Positions 23,511 to 37,000 of a stretch of DNA of 64,000 nucleotides are shown here, one piece after another. The stretch comes from Cavenderia fasciculata. Its lineage: Eukaryota; Evosea; Eumycetozoa; Acytosteliales; Cavenderiaceae. Each line of letters opens with the position of its first letter. Positions within the stretch are counted from its first letter, which is position 1. A program made the translations under genes and the position numbers. The notes below the pieces were generated by a model that saw only the letters and a program-made list of their open reading frames with translations, searched no databases and was not told the origin of the DNA. Location of the stretch: positions 1,240,001 through 1,304,000 of the forward strand of contig NW_004457708.1 in assembly GCF_000203815.1 (NCBI RefSeq), written 5' to 3'.

Positions 23511-26203
23511 ATGGGAGTAGGAGGATTAGCAGATTATATTAGTACATATTATCCATCAGTTGTTAGATTCCAACAACAACAACAACATGGTGTAGGAGTT
23601 GGAGGAGGTAGACCAAGATATGATCATTTGGCAGCAGGATCATCGTATATGAGTGTTGGACAACTACGTAATAAATTGGGAGGTAGACATTCAAACAATA
23701 CACGCGGTGCTGAAACTACACACTTGTTTATGGATATGAATAGTATCATTCATACTATATTTAGAAGAAATCCCAATACAGATACATCTAAAATCTACAA
23801 ACAAATCAATATGCGTATCAAGCAAACTGTAGATGAACACTTTCCCGTTAAAACTCTATTCCTTACTACTGATGGACCTGGTCCAAGAGCTAAAATACCT
23901 CTTCAACGTAAAAGAAGATCAAAGGTAAACAAAGATATACAAAACAAATCATATCAAATAGAATACTTAGTTTCATTTCATTTATATATATATATATCTT
24001 TTAGTCTAAAGAAGATGGAATAAGTAGTTCATTGATTACACCAGGTACAATGTTTATGAGTGGATTAAAGGATAGTTTAGCAAACTATTTCAAACATTCA
24101 AGATCTGTATCGAGTGCAATCATCTCTGCAAGTGATCGTTATGGTGAAGGTGAATTCAAAATCTTTGAATATATTAATAGTAAAACTTGGACCGACCAAG
24201 ATTCTGTCATTGTTTTTTCAGAGTATGTTGTAAATCAAGTAATATATATATATATATTATTAAATTGTATTGATATTAATACATCATTCATCATTCCTCT
24301 TATTTTTTTTAGTGATTCAGATGTTATTTTATGTTCAATGTTGAGTAGTGCACCAAATATCATTGTCAAAGGTACATCATCAACCAAATGTTACCATATT
24401 GCTGATCTTAAACAACAATTAATTGCATCTGCTCCATTAATTAATCCAAGTATGTAAAATAATAGATATATTAGATATATGAGATAGATAGATATTAATG
24501 TTTATATTTACTTTGACTTTTAATTTAGAACAATTAATAGAAGATTTTGTATTTTTAAATTTATTTAGAGGATCTGATTATTATCCAAGGATGGATGGAT
24601 TTAATTTTGTTAGATCATGGACTGCCTATTTGGAAGAGAAATCTAAAAAGGGATTATATAATCCAAAAACAAGATCTATCAACAAGGAGTTATTACAAAA
24701 GATATTTAATATTGGAGAAGGAGCAGTAGGAGGAGGAGGCGACTCGGTTAATTCATTGAGACAATTATCTTGGAATACTTCTCTAAAGAATTATATTGCA
24801 ATGACTTGGAGTCATTTGGGATTTAAATTTGGTAAAAATAATATTATCTCTAATAATAACAAGAACAACAAAGAAGGGACTACCTCGACTACGACTACGA
24901 CTACAGAACCTTCAATCGTCGAAGAGATTGAATCAAAACTTCTAAGACCAACATTTTCAAAAGAGGGTAATGGTCAATATTACATGACATTGGATGGCAT
25001 TAAACATGGACCATTCAAAGTAGACGCTAAATATGAAAATGTTGATGGATGGGCTGATCTTTCTCCAATAGTGTCACGTGCAATATTGACAGAACCAGAC
25101 AATATCTTTTTAAATTATTATCAACCTCAATTGTCTGCTGAAAAGTATCAAATCCTCAAATCAAAGAGAACCAGTTTTGCAATGGAGATTGAAGATCAAG
25201 AGAATGCATCACCACCCGATGTTGGACAATACATGCAATGTGTCATTTGGTTGATGGAACTACTAAAGGGTAAATGCACAAATTTCCATCATCGATACCT
25301 CCCAAAATACTCGCCATCAATCAACCACTTTTCATCACTTTCAAAATTAAACAACAAAGAATTGGATCGATTCGCATTGCCATTGACCCCTCTCGAATGT
25401 AATATTGCCCTTACCCATCAAAAAACAATTCACAATGTACATCCAATCTTTCATTCAATCATAAATCATTCAAATCATTTTAGTTTAATTGATTATATCG
25501 CTGAACAAGTAAGAAGAAAAAGAAAAAGAAAAAAAAAATCAAATATCAAAAGAAATATTTATTAATTAATTTCTATTTAATTTCTATTTTTTAGGCATGG
25601 AATGATGAAGAATCAGTAAATAATTTATTAAAACAAATTAATGAAACTGATACAAGTTTATTAAATGAAAAGGAAAAGAGGTTAATGACATTTTCACCAA
25701 CCGTCATTTACACAAAATCAGGCAATCAAATATATTATCAAGAGGAGAAATTGGCAAATGAAACCAATAAGATTCCACATATTTATTCAGAAAGAAAACC
25801 ATATATCGAAGATATTATACCACCAGTTGAAGAAGAGGAATTACCAGATCCATTAAATCAACAATCGTCGGCATTTGAACCATCAACTGCTGAACCATTT
25901 AAAACATTTAATTCATTTAAAGAATCTCAAGATAAACTTAGTAATTTAATCAAATCAAATGCTAATCATAGAAAAACAACAATGTTAAATAACTTTAACA
26001 AGAATAATAATAATCAGAATAATCAGAATATTAATAACGATACTTTTAATATTAATATCAATATTAATGGTAAAAGTTTAATTGGATCCATTTTAGAATC
26101 AAAATCAACCAATATCAAACCAATTCCAACTTCTTTTTCATCATCATCACCTATCATTAATAATTATCAATTGGTTTTTAATTTATTAAAGAAAATTAAA
26201 TAA
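23511..26203 (+). CDS. Divergent XRN-type 5'-3' exoribonuclease
   Basis: Five exons (23511..23924, 24005..24222, 24313..24449, 24529..25508, 25595..26203) give 785 aa. The XRN N-terminal nuclease signatures are all present in order: 'MGVGGLADYIS', 'HLFMDMNSIIH' (acidic residue ~75), 'TDGPGPRAKIPLQRKRR', 'YGEGEFKIFEYI', 'DSDVILCSML' and 'RGSDYYP'. They match Xrn1/Rat1 blocks such as LDMNGIIH, PRAKMNQQR, PGEGEHKI and GNDFLP. An insert with Q5 and GVGVGGG after 'YPSVVRF' replaces the usual short loop. At 785 aa it is shorter than cytoplasmic Xrn1 and less conserved than Rat1. The C-terminal ~200 residues are N-rich. It is likely a specialised extra XRN; the substrate is unknown. Confidence 0.85.
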
Positions 26204-26250
26204 TAAATAAATATAGTGATAACTTAACGATTAATTTATTATTTTTTGGT

Positions 26251-27250
26251 TTATTGTTTTTTCTTTGAGAGATATTCATCAAAAGTAGTAATATGAGTTA
26301 GGTTTGGAGCAATGGATAAGTCTAATCCAGGAAAAGTACCAAATTCTTCATAGAATTGAAACATGTTACCCATTTCTTTGGCATTTGGGAATGGAAAAGT
26401 ACCAAATACTTGTGGTGGAATATAGTTGTATTGAATATCGAATCCATAAAATTTGGATAATGATTGGATGATATCATTCATTGAAACAGTGTGACAGAAT
26501 GGAATCGATGCATTGGCATACTTTGTCTTGTTCTCCAAGATGGCAGAGACAATAGCACCAACATCAGTGACATCGGCCATTGCAATTGGAATCTTTGGAT
26601 TGAATGGAATAGTGATAGAATAAGATTGACCATCTTCACTCTTTTTTGGTGCAAAAAAGGTTTCAAAATTTTGATAGTAGAATGGAATATAGACAAAACT
26701 GACAGTCAATGATGTTGGGTTTTTGGAAGCTTGAAATTCAGCATAAACCTTGATTTCATCTTTTTGATCAAAATGAGTAACTGGCAATGTCCCATTACTA
26801 ATCTTTTCACAATTAACAAGACTACTAAAAATAAAATGTTCAACTTTCGCTAATACAACTGCATCTACAATTCTAAAAGAGAAAAAAAACAAAAAAGAAT
26901 AGGAATATTAATAAAATTTGATTCCAACTTTTTAAATAAATAAATATTATTATTTACTTTTTTCCAACTTGACCTTCAGCTTCACCATAGGATTGAGCAG
27001 CAGTTACCAAGAAAACAGATTGACTTCCTTGTAATGCTTTGGCAAGTTCTTCGACAGTGGCAGTGGTTTGATCCAATTTGACCAATTCAACACCTTTCTT
27101 TTGCAAAGTAAGAGAGGCATCGGATTCAGGGTTACGAGTAATAGCTCTTACCTTGTACTTTGGATTGTTGAGTAATGATTGAGTGACTGATCCACCTTGG
27201 AGTCCAGTAGCTCCGAAAACAGTTACAATTTGAGTTTGAATAGTTGACAT
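26251..27250 (-). CDS. NmrA-type NAD(P)-binding protein
   Basis: Two exons (27250..26958, 26872..26251) give 304 aa. The N-terminus 'IVTVFGATGLQGGSV' is the Rossmann GxxGxxG of the NmrA/HSCARG branch of atypical short-chain dehydrogenases. 'YKVRAITRNPESDAS' gives the pyrophosphate/NADP-binding strand, and 'SVFLVTAAQSYGEAEGQVGKK' and 'VEHFIFSSL' follow as in HSCARG. Such proteins usually sense NADPH or bind regulators rather than catalyse. The stop is only 47 bp from the convergent XRN gene, so the 3' UTRs probably overlap. Confidence 0.93.
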
Positions 27251-27644
27251 TTTGAGATGATTGAAAAAAATATTATAAAAAAGAGATAATTAATTATGTT
27301 TAGATAAAGAATAGTGGTAGTTGTTGATTTAAATGTTTGATGTTTAAAACAAAGAAACAAAATTTCTTTAAATAGAAAATCATTGGAGTTGGGGGTCTGA
27401 AAAAATAAATAAAATAATCTAGAACAAGAGCAAGATGGGTCTTCCTTGATGTAGGTTTCTAAAGATATTTAATTTATGACTTTGAAAAATATGAATTGTG
27501 TCACCAGTTTTCATTCAATTATCAATGAGTTTTTTTAAGGCTCGTTGGCCATAGCCGACCCACCCTCACTTTTACTAAAAAACATTAACCCATATTCTTC
27601 TTCTTCATCGTAATGATTACATTACATTAAATATTATTGTTTAT
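27251..27644. other. Intergenic
   Basis: 394 bp between two minus-strand genes. A GC-richer segment near 27538-27580 contains the self-complementary word TTGGCCATAGCC. No gene is seen. Confidence 0.45.
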
Positions 27645-30232
27645 TTATTTTAAATGATTAATTAAAAAATTATAGGTACTAAAATTAAATAATTTCCTTG
27701 AAATTAATGATTGAGACAGTTGTTGTATTTGAGGAGTAGCCAATGTCATTTTAAAAGATGTTACCAAGTGTCTGAGGATAGTGATATTATTGTTGGCAGC
27801 GGCTATGATGATTTTATCCATCTGTTGATAGTTTAAATGTTGGGGTGTGATGAGTAGCTCATCATGTAACCCAGAGTAGTAATCACATTGTATCATGTGA
27901 TGAGCGAGGCGATTAAGAATGTGTGGGTCCCCTTTACCTTGTTGAGCCAATGTTTGTATATATTTGATTGTTTTAATATGTGGACGTTGACATTTTGGAT
28001 GTATAGCAGTATTGGTTGGCACTGTGACGATCGAGTTGGCAGTATAGTAGTCTGCCAATGCAATATTACCCTTTTCAACAAGACGTAAATACCATCTAAT
28101 ATCGAGCTTTGGTTTTTTCTCCACTTTCTCCATCCATTGTCTTTCTTGTAGTGATTGTTCGTCAATCTCTCTATTCCACTTTAATACTTTTAGATAGAAT
28201 CGAATGTTACCGTGGGTCAACAATACCAATGGATTGATAGCTTTGACAAGTGGACAGTGTCGATGTATCATTTCAGCTAAATGTAATCTAGATGGTTTCA
28301 ATGATTTTTGGAGGAGAAGGAGATCATTTGATACTTGAAACCAATTTGTTTTTAGTCCAAGTACATAATCAACCATTCGATATGACCCTTTTTTGATAGC
28401 TTTATACATTTGTTCCAATGCAGTTGTTTTGGACGTATAAATATACCCTTCATCGAGTATAAACTTGAATCGATCCTCTACCAAATATTTAAATACGTCA
28501 AGATGACACTCTCCAATTGGTGGTAATACAATCTCTGATAGGATATCTGTATGAGTGGTATGGTCAAGTTTATGTAATTGTGGAAGATGTTTGATCACCA
28601 TTTTAACAGTCTCCAATGATCCCGACGAAATAGCATCAATCAAACATTCTTTTGATTGTTCCAAATCGAGTTGTTGTAGTACCGAAGTCGAGTTTGTAAA
28701 TATAACTTCTAGAGTATCCACAAGTCCACGACTACAAAGATTTGGAATGGTATTAAATGAAACATTAAAATGTTTTAAATAAACCAACAACTCTTTGACA
28801 AACTCTGTATTGGCACCGTGGAGCAAAAGAATCATTCCGATATCGTCTTGAGAAGGCTGAATATTTTTCTCTTGTATCCAATACTTGATCATTTCTACAT
28901 TGTGACTAGACAGTTCCAACAAGTTTGGTATTTCACATAGACTACTACCGATAATACCGTTGTTATCATTGACAATTGTTTTAATTAAATTCATTCTTTT
29001 TAATGAATCATCGGTCAATGAGCATACTTGTTGTAACAACCAATGATATTTTTCTTTTGATGCATTTGGATACTTTTCATAGAGATATTTGTACATGTCG
29101 ACGGTTGGGTTTGGGATGGGTATGGGGATTGGTTCAGATGTCTGATCCAAGTACTTGATAGTGTCAATATGGTTACCTCTGATTGCCGATAGAAGAGTTT
29201 GAGGTGGAACACCATACAACAAACCAGGTCTTTCAAATAGATGTTTGACCATATTTAAGTGACCTTGTTCAGCTGCAATAGTCACCGCATCAATTGCCCA
29301 TTTCCCACCTTTTGCAATTGCATCCAATTGATGATGATGTTTTGAAAATTCCAATAACCTTTCCAACATGTCAATATTATTATTTGCAGCACATTCAACC
29401 AATGCCCTCTCTGTGAATAAACATCCATCCATTTCTTTATCATTTTCATACTTTGTCAGTATATGTTCAATCACATGATAATGTTTGTTTTTAGCAGCTC
29501 CATCTATTGCAGCAACTGTAAAATCTACTCTATAGGTTGTTGTTCCTATCTCTCTCAACCCATCAAAATAAATCAATACATCCAAATGACCATTCATTGA
29601 TGCATTATCATAAGAATGATTTGTAAATTTAATCTAAACAAAATGAAAGAATAAATATAATATGTAAGTAACTATATCATTTGACACATAGTATTTATAT
29701 TTAAATATATACATACTTTAGTATTTTGGTTAGTATTATTATTAATTAATAATTTGATAATATCTAAATCACCATTTAAAGATGCAGTATCAATGGAACG
29801 AGTAGTGAATGGTACATTATGAATATTGACTAGATAATTGACAAGTTGTAGATTACGACTTGAAACGGCACAGTCAACAGCATAGTGTTCATCTTTAAAG
29901 GCAGATTCATAGTATTGATAGATTATATCAAATGATTCCATTTTAAAGCATACGGATGGATGATAGAGATGAGGTGAGCAAATTGCAATCACCATATCTA
30001 AAGTTGCCCATCCAACTTGTAATTTGTCCAATCCTCTTCTTCCTCCTATTTCTTTACAAAGATCATGTAACAGATTACCAGTTTGATTCTTTACAACCCA
30101 ATCCAATGAAGGAATATTATTATAATTGAATGATCTTCTATTACCACCAGACAATTGCAATGATATATTTTGAATCTCTTTTACAATCTTTTTAAATATA
30201 TATTTGTTTTGAAATAATTGTTGTATATTCAT
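27645..30232 (-). CDS. Dictyostelid ankyrin-type repeat protein
   Basis: Two exons (30232..29717, 29633..27645) give 834 aa. The N-terminus 'MNIQQLFQNKYIFKKIVKEI' is the short leader seen in a large dictyostelid family. Ankyrin-like units of ~33 residues follow, with signatures such as 'SIDTASLNGDLDIIKLLINN', 'YDNASMNGHLDVLIYF' and 'AAEQGHLNMVKHLFERPG'. The repeats become weaker toward the C-terminus. No catalytic domain is seen. An in-frame ATG 16 codons upstream (30280) precedes a charged stretch, but the leader fits the family better at 30232. The role is unknown; proteins of this kind are generally taken as interaction scaffolds. Confidence 0.85.
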
Positions 30233-31033
30233 CTCTCTCTCTCTCTCGTTTTTAATTAATGATAATAATGAATAAGACATGCATGCATAGCTTGTTTCAT
30301 TTAAATGTGTGTTTAAAGGTCACATGTTCCGAGAAAGAAGAAGAAAATAAAATAAAGATATTTTTGTTGTTGTTGTTGTTCTTTTGGTCGTGATCAATCA
30401 TCATTCTTTGTGAGGTATGATATGTCTGAAAATGAATGATTCTTTCTCTCTATTCTTTCTTTGTAGTATTAAAGACAATAACGACTGAAAGATGCATTAG
30501 ATAGGAATTTAGACAAACTTGAAATAAATTAATGAACTACGACTGCATGCACGATCAGAGATACTTGAAACTTTTGGAAGAGTCCAAAGAGAAAGGTGAA
30601 ATTGAGCTTGAAAAAAATTAATAAAAAAAATCTTTAAAATATTAGACTTTTTGGTCACACCACCAGGTCGTGTGTGAGCTCACTCTCTCTAACCCTGAAT
30701 CGCAAGAAGCACATAACCCTTTTGTACTATAAACTAATTATCTTTTTAAGAAGTAGTAGTAATAACAAGTTTGGGATAGAGTATATATATTAGAGATTGA
30801 TCTTTTATATATCCTACCAAACGACAAAGGCAACAAACACATCTTTACTTTACAGACTAATACTATAGTATAGTATAGTATAGTATTATCTCTATCTATC
30901 TATCTATCTTATAACTTTCTTTATATATTATTCATTCACACATTACATATATTTACATTACACATATATATATTTATTTATTATTCACAAGATAATTAAA
31001 AGGTAACTTTTAAAAGTTTAGTTTTAATTAAAT
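30233..31033. other. Divergent upstream region of the ankyrin gene and rme8
   Basis: About 800 bp. It contains a TTG run (30364-30380), a TAGTA repeat (30864-30887), TATC repeats (~30893-30910) and a TATATA block (30963-30973) close to the rme8 start. A less AT-rich part lies around 30655-30720. No RNA gene is recognised. Confidence 0.45.
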
Positions 31034-34000
31034 ATGTCTGGGCAGACTCAACAAGCCACTTCGATTGAGGAGTTTATATCGGCTCATCACCGATCGCTTT
31101 CACTTTGGTATACAATCAAGCATTCATGGAAGAAAAAAAAGAGATTCATGTCGATCGATCCCATCAATCTCACCACCTATGACACTTCGTCGTGGGAGAA
31201 CACTAACCAGTGGGCGTGGGAAACAGGTATTGCTGACGTCTCTCCATCGGACAAGCAATCCAATCAAGTAGTCATCACAACCAAAAAGGATGGCAAAAAG
31301 AAAGATACCTTAAACTTTGAATCTGATCATCGTTCTGGTAAGACAAAAAAAAGGAGATGAAAAAGATCAATTGTACATTAATTATATTTATATATTAACT
31401 TTTTAATATTTCTATTTCTTTTGTACTCTCTCTCTCTCTCTCTCTCTTTTAGAATTATTAACTGATTTACAAAGATCATTATCAGTAGTAAGAGCAGCAG
31501 AAAAACAAAACAAACCAGTTGATCAAATCAATTATCGTCATTTGGGACGTGCAGGATATGTGTATGAGATGAGTTTGAGAGAGTTGGCAACCGGATTGTA
31601 CAAGTCGTACGGTGCCAAGAAACTCAAGCGTGGAGGTCTCTGGTTGGATGTTGTGTTGACTGTCTGTTCATGCTCTGTCGAGGAGCAGGATCCCGAGATT
31701 GCCAGAGATCCAAATGGCAAGCACTCCAAGATCCGTGTATCATACTTTTTCAAGGACATTGTCAAGATTGAAAGCTTGGCCGACAATAACAACGCCTATC
31801 TCTTTTACATGAACAACGAGGTTGATGCCGCCACCGATCTCTTTATCGTCTCTGATCCAAAGTTTATCGAAAACGTCATGCAATTCTCTAAAAAGTATGT
31901 TGGTCACGACGTCAAATTGTTAAAGTCCTCTTCATCACTACAAGACGTACCAAATCATCGTATCAAACGTCACGGTAAAGAAGATGATGACGCCTTGGTT
32001 TCAATCATTGATTTCACTGTAAACAAAATTAGTAATCGTCATAATGGTCCTGTTCAAAGATTATTAGCTTTATCAACTACAAAGTAAGAGAAAAAATAGA
32101 AAAAGAAAAGAAAATAGAATCATTTATTAATTTTAATTTTATTATTTAGATTGGTTGAAAGAGATTTATTAAATTATACAATTATTACAACTAGATCATA
32201 TACTACTATTGCATGTTTAGTTAGATATGAAAGTGATAGTCAAAAGTTATCTATTCAATACAAGGATGGCTTATTGAAAACCTATACTTCATCGGCTAGA
32301 GATGCATTGATTGCCAGTATCATTGATTTCTGTCGTTCCGTTGGAAATAATAATGCAACCATTTTTACTTCTCAAATTGTTCGTGGTATGAAAATTACTC
32401 CTCATCATGTTACTCCAAGTGAAGTATGTAAATCAAATCAAAAGAATATATATTATTTTTTTTTCTTTTATATTTATCTTTTTTTTTTCTTTTTTCTTTT
32501 ACTTTTTAGGATGTACAAGAACAATATATGAGATTATTTGAACAAAAATCATTTGATTTCGAAACGTTGAGTGTATCACAAATTGCACTTAGTTTGGATG
32601 GATTTATTTCAAATATTCCATATGCCGGTCTATCAAATGTATTTGCTGAAAAGAATGGCAAGGTAGTATTAAATTGTATTCAAAAGTTATTGTCTGGTGT
32701 CAAGTTGGGACCAAACGATGACAAGAGTGACTATGACCTCATTTCAGTCATTCTCCAAATGCTCCGTAGAATCGTTGCAACTCGTGTAGGTTTTGAATTG
32801 TTTACTCATTTCCCTCATTGCAAAATCCCATTAATCAATCTCTTAAAACGTTCCATTCAATGTGTTGAAGATACCATTACCTATTATGGTATTGATTTAA
32901 TGATTGCTTTAATTCAACCTGGTAAGCTAAAAAAAAATAGAAATAGAAAAACAAACAAATCAAAAAAACAAAATACTTATTCTTTTTTTTTATTTTTTAT
33001 TTTTTTTATAGCATTTGAAGGAGATTATGAATCAGGACAATGTCAATTAAATAAGAGAGAATTATTCATGTCATTAGATTTAAACAAGACATTGTTTGAA
33101 TTGATTCAAAGACATTCGGCAAGTGGAACGGGAGCTTTGGTTTTAAATTCGGCTATTGAATTGTTGACTCTATTGTTATGTGAACCATACAGCGAGACTA
33201 CAGATGCACCCATTTTCAATGATCTGTTGACACGTGTCGGTGCATTGGGACGTGACTTGTTCAAGTTGTTTATGCATCAGTGTCCTGCCATCTCCAAGAA
33301 TGCAGGTATGTTGATGATGGTTGTCATCAATGAAGGTGATGAACAGTTGGCCAAACAAATGCAGATCATTGCATTGGTTGAAGGTGCTTTGTTGCGTCAT
33401 TTACACGACTCACTCTTTTTAAAGGTGTTGCCTGGAGTTGTCAACCCAACCAACATTAGAAACTCACAAAAGCGTGAGATGAGCAAGATATTGATCGGTC
33501 TTTGGACGGCCGAGAATCCAGTCTGTCGTGCTCTACTTGATCGCGTGTTCCCACGTGGACTTGTGATGTACCTAGACAGCGCTGAAGAGCCACCCAAAGA
33601 AGCTGCCCTATCCGCCGCACAAGAGAGCAGTGGTCCCAAAGCCATCAAACTCAGTATCTTTGCCAACTGGCGTATGAAAAAGATCATCAAGACGAGAGAA
33701 ACTATGGCCAAAGCTGTAATCCGTATCAAACGTGAACAAAAACCACTCAAACAACTCAACTGGCCCATGTTCCTCTTCCAATTTGCTCAAGACCATCGTG
33801 ACGCCAATCTCATCTGGAATCATACCACAAGAGAAGAGTTGAGAGAGTCAATGGACAATGAAATGCGTCTACTCCAACAAGAACAAGAAGCTGCGGGTCG
33901 TGAAGTGGTCGCATGGAATGATGAAGATTTTGAAGTCCCATACCCATCACTTAAAAAGGAGATTGCTGTTGGTGGATACTACATCTCGTTGTTGGTCGAT

Positions 34001-37000
34001 GGTACCTCCAAGGGTATCCGTCTCCAACACCCAGGTAACTTTTTCAGCGAGTTGTGGCAGAATTTCCTACTCAACGAAAGTCCCGATCAAAAGGCATTGT
34101 GTATGCGTGCCATGACACTCGTCTTTACATTCTATCATCAACATCCAACCATGGTACACCCATTCTCAAATATTGCTCATCTCATTGATTTGCTCGAGAC
34201 TACCAACGATGTCGTTTTACGTGATCGTCTTTTATTGTTTGCACGTTCTCTACTCCAAGTAAAGGCAAATGCCAAGTTGTTTATTGATAATCGTGGTATC
34301 TACCGTTTGATGGATCTCATCACACTCGTTCACACCCATTACACCTATGGTGAAGAAGGACGTCTCTTGCAAGAATGGTACTATGCACTTGAAGGTGCTG
34401 AAGGTAGTGCTCCTCAACGTGTCGGTCCAGTGTCCCGTGTCGAGCTCCTCGAACTGTACACTAGCAAAAAGATCAACCGAAACACTCGTTGTTGGGCACA
34501 AGGTTCGGAAAAGTGGAAGCCATTGTCTGCCATCCCCGAACTACGTTGGACCATCATGAACGGTACTACACACGGAAACACTGGTGGTGTATTACCCAAG
34601 GCCGAACTCGGTAGTGTCATCCTCGACATTCTCAATGCACTCTGCAGTTTCCGTCCCACTCGTCACCCAACCACTGGTGCAGTCGTACGTCCACTCCCAC
34701 GTGTCAAGCGTATCATTTGCGAGCCACTCAATCTTCCACGTATCGTCCAAACATTGCTTGCAGGTCAAGATATGCTTGTCGAAAAGACTGCTATCCTTTT
34801 AGAGTCATTGCTCATTGACAATGCAGTATTTACGAGTAAATTCTATCTTACTGGTGCATTCTTTTTCATGTTGCTCTATCCCAACTCAAACATCTTGCCA
34901 ATTGTCAAGTTACTCCAGATTATCCACAACAAGCAACACCTTATCACCAGCGAAGAAGCTTCCAAGCACTCGGTACTCTATCCATTGCTCCCAGAGGCAC
35001 TTATCTGTTTCCTCGACAATTACACTCCCGAAAACTTTGCTTCCAAATTCCTTTCAGACAATGATGATCCCGAGACCATTTGGAATAGCAATATGCGTAA
35101 GCTTATGCGTGAAAAGATCGAGTTGCATTTGGCGTCACTCCCACAACGTCTCCATTCCAACACGACCACCATCTACGAATACGTCCCTATTCCCAAGATC
35201 ATCTATGCCGAGCTTGAAGGCGAGTTGTTCTGCCACTCGTACTATTTGTCGCGTCTCTGTGACACTCGTCGTTTCCCCAACTGGCCAATCCGTCAACCAC
35301 TCGAACTATTCAAGAGCGTGTTGATTGTATGGTCCGAGGAGGCCGTCAAGGCTCCACAAGTCATGTCGGTGCAAGAAGCCATCGAAGTGCTCAACCTCAA
35401 GGTCACTGGCAAGCCACCCGCCGGCAAAGCACACAATTTCAAGGACGATGAGATTAGAAAGGCCTACTACAAGTTGGCTGCCAAGTACCATCCAGACAAG
35501 AACCCAGAAGGTCGTGATATGTTTGAAAAGATCCAAACTGCCTATGAACTCTTGTCTACAGTCAACAATATCGACAATGAACGTGGATCAGACAAGAAGA
35601 TCTCGTTGATCCTCTTAACTCAGGTCATTCTCTACACTCGTTACATTGACCAGTTCCGTCCCTTCAAGTATCCAGCCTATCCACAACTATGGAAGCTTAT
35701 CACTGAGCTCATGGCCAACGACAAGTCATTTGATCGCAAGAACAAGACTCCACTCATCTCGCCAGCCACTCACCTTCTCTATCTCACCGTCGAAGCCTCT
35801 CCACTCAACTCTGAAGAGATTACTCGTAACAATGGTGTACCTATCCTCGCCAAGTTGTTTAGCAAGTCGGTCGATATTGTCTTTGAGGATCTCGTAGTCC
35901 CCACCCTCATCATTCAAACCACACCAGTCTCTCCAACATTCTCTGGCAAGCAAATCAAGGGAGATATCCCCGAACCAAAGGCTGCAGGTCAAAATGCCAA
36001 CACTCCACCAGGTATCGATCAAGAACCAGCCAACAAGTCTGACCAACCAGCTCCATCTGCTCCACAAGGCCCTTCCAACGCACTCATCACTATCCCTACT
36101 TCCAAATTCAACATTAATGATCCAACTTTGGAAAGCGATGTACCTGCCGAAGTTTCATCTTCATTACTTCGTACTTTTGGTGTTATGGCCAAGTTCCCAG
36201 GTTCACGTAAACAATTATTTGCAAACAATGAGTCACTCAAGATTTGTGATAATATCTGTAAATGTTTGTATCTCTCTTACAGTCATCCACATATTGTAAC
36301 CTATGCACTCGAAGCCATCTACCAATTTGCTCGTCAAGACGACGAACTTCAAGCTGCCATTGTTCAAGCTGGTGTTGTATGGCACTTGCTCCGTCTCTTG
36401 TTTGGTTATGATCACACTTTGGTCAACAGTGGTGTTGAAGTTAACCTCGACTCTAATCGTATCATGATTGGTAATCTCCATGCTAGAATGTCACTTCGTG
36501 CCCTCAGAAGAATGTCTGGTATCAAGAGTGAAGAAGATATTGAAGGTTATGCCGAACCATCTGACAAACCAGAAGACAAGGAAGCTAAAAAGGCAGCTGC
36601 CGAAGCTGTCCAAAAAGGAAATACTGGTCCTATTGCAATGCCAGTTCTCGATTCAAATGTTCTCACACTTACTTCTGGTCAACCAACTCCAGTTGCAACC
36701 AATCCATTATCAAATTCACCAACACAACAAGGTCAATCTGCTTCCTCTCAACAAGGTCAATCTGCTAGTCCTACCACCGCTACTCCACCAATTGGTAATC
36801 AACTAGCAAATACAGCAGCATCAAAACCAATTCCAAAACCAACAGCTCATACTGCTAAAAAGGCAGCACCACAAGTTGATGTTCAAGCATTCTTGGAAAC
36901 TCCAGAGACTGAATTAAATCTAAAGGTTCGTGAAACGATTACAGTATTCCTCAGTAGTCATATTGTTGTTCGTCTCAAGATGCCAATTGGTACCATCCCA

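Noticed and set aside
33176-36481. Many antisense and alternative-frame ORFs in the rme8 exon
   Set aside because: They are shadows caused by the C-ending codon use of the real gene; none has a family motif.
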